A DNA stretch of 64,000 nt. Source: Sinotaia quadrata (Eukaryota > Mollusca > Gastropoda > Architaenioglossa > Viviparidae). Below the pieces are notes generated by a model, which was not told the origin of the DNA, searched no databases, and saw nothing but the letters and a program-made list of their open reading frames with translations. The DNA is taken from NCBI GenBank assembly GCA_028829895.1, contig CM054177.1, positions 80,991,163-81,055,162 on the forward strand. The letters run 5' to 3'. The position numbers were made by a program, and so were the translations under genes. This document shows positions 49,452 to 61,000 of the stretch, one piece after another (the first letter of the stretch is position 1; every line of letters starts with the position of its first letter).

Positions 49452-52348
49452 CTTTTTTATATCTATCTCCTCATATAATTGACATAATTATTACTAATAA
49501 ATAATAATTATTATTACTAAAAAAACACCAGCACTACCACCACCATCACCATTACCATATGTGTCATTCTTTGCAATGACACTGTTGGGATCTGTTGACA
49601 AACGTTTACCAATGTTCGGACTTATAAACAGAAAGATTTACACTATGCGGCACTCTTGCAGGAAGGACATTACAGAAGAAATGTTGATCCACCAGCGTCT
49701 TCAACACTCGAGCATCGTGAGTCTCATGACGACAATCAGCTACCAGGGCCGTCTAGGGCTCGTGCTGGAATTCTGTGAGAGCGGTTCCCTGGAACAGTTG
49801 CTTCGGGCTCACGGCGCTTCGTTCCTGCCGGAAATCGTCGCCCGCAGATACATGATGCACCTGCACTCCGCCCTGGAATATGTTCACCTTTCAGGTAGGT
49901 TAAGGTCAAATATTAACTGACATTCTGCTGCTTCAGAAACTGTTAAAGCACTGATTGTTTTATCTGTTTTTTTGATGGATTGAGTACTGATCTTTATGCC
50001 CTCATTACCGACAATGATCAACACTGTTTATTATATAATGTTTCGGAGATTGAAATACAGATGATATCTTTTTAATATGGCACGTTAAGTACCTATTATG
50101 ACCGCGGTTTAAGGTTGTTAAGCAGTGACTGTTATTCATTTCTTGTTATTTATGGTCCGATTTTACTCTTACATTATAAACAGATTAAAGATTTATATTG
50201 ACCGTGTATCGAATTGGGTTAAGTACTGACTTGTTATTTTTATTTCAGATAAGTTAAAGGCGCAATATTCAAATGCTTAATATATACCCAACAATCTAAA
50301 TTTAACTGGAAATTGTTCTGTTAGGAACATTAACATGCACACTACACTATTAATAATCAAATCAAATTTTCGAAGTATCTTCTGCATTTTCCAAAGGAAT
50401 TTGGTGTTCGAGAGTTACGTACCTTGAGTTATCTAATCTTTTAATTCCTTTTTCATCCTATAACATTCTAAAACAATGTATATTGAATACCTATATCTGA
50501 AATTTATTAAAAAATATAATATAAACTATTCTGGAATGCTGAAGATATACTATTTTTATTGGGTTATATTAATCCACTCGGATGAGATTAGCCATAATCT
50601 TGACTGGACAGATGTAGACTCTCCACTGCAGAAAAGAAAACACTTTCAGTTGGCCGTGTTCAGTTTTTCGATGTAGAGTTATATTATTTACTCAGAAGTT
50701 TTATCTCTCGTGCTCTTGATGCCCTAGGAGTCATTATAATTTAATGATTTATCTTTGCACTTCACAACGTTGATTTTTAGATTTGTGGAAAGCAGTTTTG
50801 AATAAAAGAGATCGTGTGGCCGGGACAATGACCATATTTGAGAGAGAATTAATAATTTGAGCGAGTCATATGGAAAGAACATTAACTCCATTATTATTCT
50901 TATACATTCCAGTTAATACAAATGTTTAGAATGTAAAGACTGCATAGTCATTTATACTTGTATCCCGGCTTATACATGTTATAGTCAGCATGAAGTGATA
51001 TTCTTCAAATGAATAAATTTGACGCACTTAAGTATTTAAAGAACAAATTGGAGAAAATCCAAAAGTGTGTTATATTAGTTATACTATATTTGTTTACAAG
51101 GAAAATAATTATTACGAAACACATGCATGCAACATTGGATGAATGAGAGGGTGAGTTGCAAATTACGATTTTGATAACAGTTGATGATGATTTAAGAATG
51201 TGTTAGGTGTTGCTCAACGACAACCGGGTCATTTGGATGCATCGGTGTGGAGGACACACATTTTTAAAAGCGTGGGGGCGGGGTGGGGGAAGAGGGAGAG
51301 AGAGCGCTAATGAAGTAACAAAGTAATGGGCAGTAATTACCTCTGTGACACTTCTTGACACCCTTCACTCCTTATGATTATTTACTAATTAACAACACAT
51401 GACTAATTACAAGTGTTTGAGAATGATAATTTTTAGTTATTAATAATTCTCCCCAAAGACCAACGTGTCTCTCACTTGGCGGATTATAAAGGTGTCATAA
51501 AACTCTACTCTTTACACAATAATAAGATAGACGTTTGACTGTCGCACAATGTTCTGCATTTGGAAACTTCTTAAGTAATAAAAACCCGTCTTTTACTACT
51601 AGTACTACCTTGCGAGGGGTACCAAATTATATCTGGCCAACATATCACTGTTTTGCAAGGGATCAGCTTCAAAATGTGCACGGAGTCACAACTAGCGTCC
51701 CTTGTTTAGGGTTTAATATATTGTGGGATAATTTTGATAGACTTTTTTTCTAAAATTAATTATTTAAAAATAATGAGGTGCGAACTTTATAAAATATAGG
51801 GCTCACTTTTTAGACAGTAGCTCAAAATAAAAGCATCCCTGGTCCTTGAGATTTTTTTCATGTTATTTTCATAAAATTATCTTGGGTGTAAACTAAAATA
51901 GAGTGTATGCTGCCTATGCTATTTATTATATGGTCATCGGAAAATCACACTAAATTCCAACGCTTTACACCTTACTTAAAAATTGCAAATAAAGCTATAT
52001 CAAAGTACAGATCTCATTCTAGTTCATGCCCAAGAGAAGGCTGCCAGCTGGTAGCACGCCAAATTTCCAGCAGATATCTTGATAAATAAAAATGTTATGA
52101 TGTAAAAGGTATTAATACTTTGGTGTGTAAATATTTCAAGATATTATTGCCATTTCTTTGTAGTTAAGCACTGAGCATTATGCTCACCCCCACCCCCTCT
52201 CCCTGCCGTTTACGTTTTGCGCTTAACTAACATGAAGGTATGAAGTTATCCCATTTCAAGGTATGTTAATCACTGATGGAATGCTGACCACTGATAGATA
52301 CACCTCTGTTCTTGTAGGTTGGTACTAATTGAGTTTTATATATATAAA

Positions 52349-52385
<37 letters not shown>

Positions 52386-54570
52386 CCTCATTTCGAGTTT
52401 GACCTGTTCTAATTTATATCGTCCATTCCAGTTGGTTAAGTTTCGATGGCCATTCTATTTTGCCGAGGTCATTCTACCTTGCAGATAGTCTATGCCTACT
52501 TTTCATTAGCTATACACTCGAGTTTCCTTCTTGTTTGAATCAGATAGAATTTATGTCTACTGGTCATTTGACGCCTGCCTTGATGATGATGATCTTATGA
52601 TGATGGCAGCTTCTGGCTATCAGCCGATTTCGATGCCCGCACGAGTTTGCCGGTGTAGTGAGAGTTAAAGATGATGAAAGGGAGAATAGTGGGATGTTGA
52701 CAGAGAAGACGTAGAGAGCTGAGGATGATTGGTGGCCTGTGGGTCCGCGGCGCTCATGTCTGGCGGGTAGACGATTGCATTAGTTCGTGTTTGTCCGTAG
52801 GCTAAGATCGTGGTGGTTGGTGTTGTAACTGTTGTCGCTGTCCCCGATGTTGGAGGGGAGAGGGTGGGTTGAGTGTATCTCAGAGCCAAGGCTAGTAGCA
52901 CACCAAGTCTATACCTGTTGAGTACACAAGCACGGGATGTTCAAATCCCTGTCCTTCTCACTGGTGTTGTTGTCGCTATTGTTGTCGTCGTCGCTGTCCC
53001 CGGTGGTGTCCGTTGGGATGTGCGTAGACGGGTGCAAGTGGCTAGTAGAGATGATCCAATAATAAACGAATCATGTCCAGAATGGGGTGGTTGGAAAATC
53101 TCCACCGCAGACATTGTTGATCTCTGTACACCCGCCGTAGTCGTTGGTGTGGTGGTAGGTGTTGTCCTTCAATTGGTTACTTGTGTCTGTCTGGTATTGT
53201 TAAACCGCTTTATCTATTGTTTTTGGGGCTTTCCTGGTGCTGGGAGGCGGTCTGTTTCTCTCTTTCTTGTGCTGTTGTGTTGCCTTGATTTCTGTTGGTT
53301 GTCCGTTGTTGGTGGCTCTGCTGCTGTTGTTGTTGGATCTGACAAAGGTGAGAGAGGAGGAGTCGCAAGCACTCTAGTGTATTCATTGAGGGTGGCCTCG
53401 ATTTCGGACATTGTGTATGTTTTCTTCATGATGTCTGGCTTAGTCTGGATGATTTTCTTTCGTCTGCGTGTTGGTTACATAATTTTTCTTTTCCTCTTTA
53501 GCTGTGGTTTGAATTATTTTCTCTTCAGTTTCGGTCATTGTCGTCTGTGTAAAAATTCCTTAATTGGTTGTTTTGTTTTCTGTGAGGAGATGACTTTCAT
53601 TTTTGGTGATAATTTCCATATACTATAAGAGTTGGTTTCCTTCTCATCGGTGGAGGTGGGTGTGCTTGTGTCTTTTACTGAAGTAATTTTTTGGAATCTT
53701 TGGAGGTGTTCCTGGAAGTGCTTGAAAATTGTAACAGCTTGCATTGCAGGTACTCCTAAATCTTCATTTGTGAGAAGAGTGATGAGTAACTGAAGAAATG
53801 AGTCACGAAGCCTTATTTGTTTGTATATAGTACGAAGTCATTTTTCGTCATCCATCTCATTATTTTGACCCCATTTTTCGTGAAAGCCATTGCTTTGAAA
53901 TGTCAGAAAGAGGGTCATTATCATCTCTCTCGATAAGGTCGCCCTCACCTGCTTGCCCTGAAAAGGGTTTGGGAGTGACTGTAGTCTTTGTAATTCTTTT
54001 GTCCGTGAGCTTTCAACCCGATAATCTGTTTGGAGGAAAGATTTATAGCGTCTTATCACATAGAAGGATGCGGGTCGAATGTAAAAAAAAATCGAAGAAA
54101 AGCGAAATAAAAGATAGAAAAAAGAACGCCCGCCTTATTGATAGATTATAAAAAAGTTTATATGTATATACGTCAGACATTATTATTCTAAATTTTGAGA
54201 GCAACGTCAAACTGTCAGGCACGATTATTCTAAATACTATGAGCAACGTCCATCTGCCAGACATTATTGCTCTAAATATTGAGAGCAACGCCAAACTGTA
54301 AAACACGATTATTCTAAATACTGTAAGCAGCGCCAAACTGTCAGATACGATTATTCTAAATAATGTAAGCAACGCCAATCAGACATGATTAATCTGAATA
54401 CAGAAAGCAACGTAAATTTATCAGACATAGTTATTCTAAATCACGAGAGCAACGCATACAGCATTAACAAAATGGTAGTGCGTGGTGACGCGTACGCATA
54501 CTTGTGTGGACTGTGTGTTGCACTATCATCTTCTTCCACCTTTCTCTTTGGGAGAGATTTTAAAGCGTGC

Positions 54571-54641
<71 letters not shown>

Positions 54642-54947
54642 GTGGGGTCGAGGTTCCGTGACGATGTATTCCTACTTTTATTAGTTTGTTTGTTTGGGTA
54701 CGTTATATTTGATCTTGTGTGTACTTTTCAGAGCTATGAAATCTATTAGTGCTTTGTGTATCTGTATTTCATATTGTTTTGTTGTTCTTGTTTCTGTTGT
54801 GAATAGAAAGTATTTCTATTTGTGCTCTTTTGAGTTTTGAGTGTCATTCGGTGTGTGTCTGTGATTGGACATTGTAACAGAAAGTATTGTAGTGTATTGT
54901 CTATTCTGCACTGTATACACTTTTTTCGAGTCATAATTTAGTTTGTG

Positions 54948-55029
<82 letters not shown>

Positions 55030-58000
55030 TTATGTAGGTAAGGATTGAAAAACTCAACAAAGAAACAATATCAAATTGTCTATAATATAAATTATTTCAA
55101 TGACCAATATTCTAATGATAGCGAAACACTGAGAGTTACACGCCCTTTTCAGATAAGTGATTGACCTTCCACCACAGGGTAAAGACTGGGTCACTTTTAC
55201 AAGTTTGATTAAAACATTAAAATGATATCTATATAAACAAACTAACTACTTAATTTAGGGGAAGCGCTTCCGGCCTAGAGCCGATTTCGCGCTACAAAAT
55301 AGCAAACGGAACTAATTTCATTCATTAACACTATACTGGTGAAGACGTTTCCTTCTCACAGACAGGGAAATCGATTAGACGCCCATCACCTGCAAGGAAT
55401 ACAGTAAGAACATCACTAAATCTTGCAGAAGTCTGCCAACTGATCGCGGTCTTCAGATTACAAAGATATTTGAATGTCTAGTTCCACGACCTCTGGCAGT
55501 TCTCTTTCCCTCTTCTCCAATCACCAGCACATAAGGTCATGGTGACCTATGATATATGATGACAGTTGACCTTTTCTCTCAGTTCACATTCGTTTAACAT
55601 TTGTTGAAAAATCTGCTAAATGGTGTTAAACTCTCAGGTGACGCCAGTCTTGGAGAAGTGATTGACCTGTTATTGATCTTTTTCTCCCTTGCAACTCGAA
55701 GAAGCAGATCTGAGGTTTTTTTTTTTAAAATTTTTTTTATCGAACAATGATAGTGGAATTATTTAAGGACGTGTTATTTGTGTGAAAAGAGAGAATCCAT
55801 TCTGTAATGTCCGAGTAAAATGCAATCAGTGGAAAGTTTCGCTTTCTTACTTTGTAACCTGAACTTCGTTTTCTGCTGTGGACATTTTTGATGAAGTGGT
55901 AAAACTGTACACTTTATTGGTTGTCTTCTTCTGTACTTAATTAACGTTCAAATACATCACACATTATATATAGGTTTCCTTCTGTACTTAATTAACATTC
56001 AAATACGTTACACATTATATATAGGTTTCCTTCTGTACTTAATTAACATTCAAATACGTTACACATTATATGTAGGTTTCCTTCTGTACTTAATTAACAT
56101 TCAAATACGTTAAACATTGTTGAACGTTTCCTACTGTTGTTAATTAGCGTTTACATTCATTACACATTATTGAACGTTTCCTATTGTTAATTAGCATTCA
56201 AATACATTACACATTATTGAACGTTTTCTATTGTTGTTAATTAACCTTCAAATACATCACAACCTATTTCATTTTCCCTTGTACTTAATTATTTTCAAAT
56301 ATATTACAAATTATTCATTTTTTCAAATACATCACCAGTTGATAAATGTAAAACATCTAAATCAAAATTTGGAAAACACCCAGTATATTCAAAAGAGAAT
56401 AAAACCATACAATCGTCAACAGATAATAAAAATATATAGATTTAATAGCAAAGAAAAAGTTGTAGATAACACATTAGCGGAGATAATTTCCATTAGAGAT
56501 CAATAACACCCCTCCCCGAACATTTCAAAGAGTTAAAGCTAAAAAATGTTTAGCACTCCACAGGTGTCCTGGAATAATTCTAAACGTTGTAACATTTCCT
56601 GTTCTCTCCGTAATCTAAAACAAGTATTACCCTAGGCCACATTACTACTGCTTGCTGTAGAGGTTAAGATTTATTGTCATCTTTAACAGCACCTTTCTTT
56701 GGAATAGCTGGGCGTTGCTTGCTAAATTATTTAACGATGTTTGTCTTCTCGTGTTTTTCCTTCTTCGAGGAACGCAGGGGTTCTCAGCACCAAGTCTAGG
56801 TCATGTTAATTTTAATTTTACGAATTAAAGACCCATTTTCCCAACCGTCCGCTTGTGTTCGACTATGGAGAACGTGGGTAAAAGTAAGCTGACGTGGTAC
56901 TTAAAACTCTACAGGACTTAGAAGTAAAATTTGGTTTAGGATAATAATATCCACTAAAAACATCTCGGCATGCTTGAAACGGTTTTGGCTTGAATTTAGT
57001 ACAGTAAGATACTCGAATGTTTATGAATTGTAGTTAGTTTAGTAAGAGGAAGTTACCGTAACACTTGAACGTTTATGAATTGTAGTTAGTTTAGTAAGAG
57101 GAAGCTACCGCAACACTCGAACGTTTATGAATCCTGTTTAGTACAGTATGAGGAAGAATGATGTGGCGGAATTCCGCCATATTAGAAAAGTGTACGACTT
57201 CAAGGAGATATGGACATTTACAAATTTTTTCAAACTTCGGATTCAAACTGTCTTTCATTATTTTGTCGTTTCTTTTTTCTTTTCATCTTCATTTGACCGC
57301 CCTTTCAAGGGTGGACCAGTCTTAATTAATTGGGTATTTTAATGAAAGAAATTTACCTACCCCAAGTAGTCTATCTCTTTGAATTTAATCAAAGTAAGAG
57401 TCAATGTTATTAGTTACGAGTCCAATGTCTGTACAGGGTTTTATATTATGTTATGATGGCAAAAAGTGTAGTTGATGTTGAGAGCAAACTCCAATCAGAT
57501 GTCTTTACAGGATTTATATTATGTTATGATGGCAAAAAGTCTCGTTGATGTTGAGAGCAAACTCCAATCAGATGTCTTTACAGGATTTATATTATGTTAT
57601 GATGGCAAACAGTCTCGTTGATGTTGAGAGCAAACTCCAAATAGATGTCTGTACAGGATTTTATATTATGTTATGATGGCAAAAAGTCTTGTTGATGTTG
57701 AGAGCAAACTCCAATCAGATGTCTTTTATATTATGGTCTAATGATAACAGTCTGAGGACATTTAGCACAAACTCCAGTTGTGCATAAAATGTATTCATAA
57801 CTGGGTTATTGATATTTGTTATTATTAAAAATTTCCGTCATAGAAATAACTTAAAAGCCATTTAGTAATTTGTATTCTAACACAGAAATCTTTCTCAAAG
57901 ATAATGTGTTTTAATGTTAAATAATAGTCATTACAGGCACATTCGCCACGAAATGATGCTAATCTGCTAAAAGAAATAACGATATGTTTATGATAATTAC

Positions 58001-61000
58001 TACATATTACAGTTCATTTATGAACATTAGCTAATCTGTCACCTTCCTTTGTTTACAATTCAATACCTTTAATGCCGATGAACCCAGAGTGACCCGTTTG
58101 TGTCAATGAGATACAAATTTCCTCCTCAATGGAGCATTAACTGTAACCATAGCATTTTAAATACGTTAGCATATTTAATGTATACATGACTTAGTCATGT
58201 GGATTAGCTATGTTTTCCTGTACTTTGGACACCGAACAAATTAATAACATCAAAATGCTCTTCATCCCCACGGTCACACATTTCTTTTCTCCCTTGCGCA
58301 CAGTAAAATTATTTTGCTCTGTCTCACACACATCATTCTAGAATGCGCGACATTTCTTTCTCTCCGAACTGCAGCCGAGATCTACAAACAGTCATCCCTT
58401 TAGTTTAAAGTCAAATTAAAAGTATTTTATCTACATTATTCTTGAATAAATTTTCTTTGAATAAGTTTTCATGTGAATAGAGAAAAACGACATTGCTCAA
58501 GGTCGGGTCGCTTTGAAATTTAACAATTTATATACAGTTATGTTTAGAAACTGGGATATGCAAATTTACTCTGCTACACAATTATTTCAGTTTCGTGCAA
58601 TTACTTATATGAAATTATTTCAGTTTAATGCAATCATTTCATTTTTCTGTATGTAATTATTTTAGTTCAGTGCAATCTTTTCATTGTCCTGTATTTAATT
58701 ATTTCAGTTTAGTGCAATCTGTTTAGTTTCCTGTATGCAATTTTATATCAATTTAATGCAACCGTTCCAATTCCTTGTATGTAATTATTTCAGTTAAGCA
58801 CAATCTTCCATTTTCTTGTATGCAATTAGTATGGTTTCGTGCAATCTTGTTAACTTTTTGTGTGCAATTATTTCAGTTTAGTGCAATCATTCAACTTACT
58901 GCATTTGATTATTACAGTTTAATGCAATCTTTTCAACTCCTTGCATGCAATTATTTAGGTTTAATGCAATCCTTTCAACTCTAACATGCAATTATTTCAG
59001 TTTAGTGCAATCTTTTCAACTCTTTGCATGCAATTATTTCAGTTTAGTGCAATCGTTTCAACTAACATGCAATTATTTCAGTTTGGTGCAATCGTTTCAA
59101 CTCCTAACATACAATTATTTCAGTTTAGTGCAATCCTTTCAACTCCTAACATGCAATTATTTCAGTTTAGTGCAATCTTTTCAACTCTTTGCATGCAATT
59201 ATTTCAGTTTAGTGCAATCTTTTCAACTCTTTGCATGCAACTGCCTCGATGAAGTATCACATAATTGAAAATAAAAGTAAACATGATATCAATGTTAAAA
59301 ATTGTCAAATCTAATTTGGCAATTTACTTGTCAAATGTAAGTTTTCTTCTATCTTAAGTATATCGTTTTTCAGAAGCGTCAAATTAAATAATATAACCTT
59401 CGCTTTCCATCCGCTAACTCACCAGCCGGCAGCATTAGCCTAGATCTAATACAAAGCTATAACAACCTTGGATAACGCGGGACATAGGAATGCTATTTGA
59501 CATCTGAAAAACTCACGAAAGAAAAAAAAAATCTGAGCATTTTAAAATCACGTTGCAACGGATACAGTGAAAGATGAATCCTTCTAACTTCATTGTTGGG
59601 GATTTTTCTCAAACAAAAAGTAATGTATCTGTTGCTGCGGTAACTAGAGCACTAATTTCCTTGATGGCTGAGAGACATTTGTTCAGTTTTTGCAGCGGAA
59701 GCCAGAGGCTTTCCTTTGCCTTTACAACAAATTTGCATACTTAATTTCTCTGATAATAAAGCAGTAGTACATTCCTAAAAATAAGCATCTCACTCTCTCT
59801 AAGAACCCCAATCTGAAATAATTTCATGAATGAAATTCTTGAAGCACGCTCACTCTTTATTAAATCGAATGATTAACGTATTGAAATTGTTGAAATTCTA
59901 GTCCAATGATTATTTAGCGCAATGACAAAACAAACACTACAAATAGAGCACATACTACAAATAAATACAGCATAATAACTTAGGAATAGGTTCATTAGAA
60001 ACAATGTCAATTGTTTAGCATTGTACATATAAGCATTAAAGTTCACAATTTGTTTAAATAATAGTCTACTCACATAACACATCTCTATGTAAAACATAAG
60101 TACAATACATCAATAGGAAAATGCACAAATTATTTCTAAGTCCATTCTCTCTCAATCAGTCAGTTAACTCACCATTAATTTAACGACCGCCTTTTGTGAT
60201 TGGACTTCTTGCCACACCAAATTCATGTGATTATGCAATAGAATTCTGTACAGCATGTAATCTTTTGATCAAAGCCCATTGGCTGGTCTTGTTCTCGTAA
60301 ATCTTAATCATTGGATAATAAAACTACTCATCTAGTTGGAACTAGTTTGCATTGCATCAGCAATTTTTAGCATACTCTCACCTCGAGTTGTTTACTTCCA
60401 ACTCTGACACTTTCAAAAATATCTTATACGTTCCCGAGGTCGGGTCACTTCGACAATGTAACAATTTATATACAATTAAGTTTAGAAATAGGGAGAGGCA
60501 AATTTACTCCACCACACTCTGGATACCAGACGACAAGAATGTAATAGGAAATGAACGTTCCTGAGTTATTCATGGTTTAGAGCTTTGAAAGAAAAAATAA
60601 ATTAGAGTGATTCATTATAAGACTGTAATGTGAGTAATGAAAACCGGAATGTGCCACATTTATTTTATTATAGTTAGGGTAGTGTGCATGCTATGTAACC
60701 TATATGAACAGGAAAGTCGTAGATTCTCAAAATATTTTATTACTTCCGGAGGTGATCGTGAATGAGAGACATTTGATCATCAAGTCTTTTATGAATTTTA
60801 TTTTTGATCTAAATTATTATAGAATCCTGAAGATATACTACTTTTAATTTGGCTTTTCGTAAACCAAGGTGAAAACTAGCTGTTGATCTAGACCCATCAT
60901 TACCGTCCAGAAGAACAAGAGTACAAAATGGCGGCGAGTCGATGACAACGCATTTTAATTTCTGACTAGTAGTAGACTGGTCAGTGTAATTGTTATCTTT

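Larger units (their letters stand above)
37855..49661. other. Kinase intron 3 (11.8 kb)
   Basis: An intron rich in tandem repeats. Between the listed arrays (39295-39700, 40110-40600, 40912-41194, 41202-41260, 42261-42440, 42484-43465, 45697-45832, 49285-49452) and the repeat-family copies (44815-46475), the stretches 37855-39294, 41261-42260, 43466-44814 and 46476-49284 hold unique AT-rich DNA with no conserved coding. A 60-65-bp duplication is seen at 43858-43990 and a 46-bp one at 48808-48893. A (TTATTTGG)n-like run lies at 38518-38556. Confidence 0.65.

Noticed and set aside
49274..49504. Open frame encoding YLSI repeats
   Set aside because: Direct product of the TATC microsatellite.
49561..49661. 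Extension of kinase exon 4 upstream, using the open frame from 49561
   Set aside because: The phase of exon 3 (two bases left over) needs the acceptor at 49660-49661, and the upstream residues do not fit a kinase helix C.
52873..53628. Longest unexplained plus-strand open frame (251 codons), hydrophobic, membrane-protein-like
   Set aside because: It runs antisense through interspersed repeat family A, the Val/Leu richness comes from GTT/GTG runs, and the homologous block at 45 kb does not keep the frame.
58945..59268. Periodic open frames with a QSFQL-type repeat peptide
   Set aside because: 42-bp is a multiple of three, so a tandem array of such units stays open by construction; no start context or splice signal.
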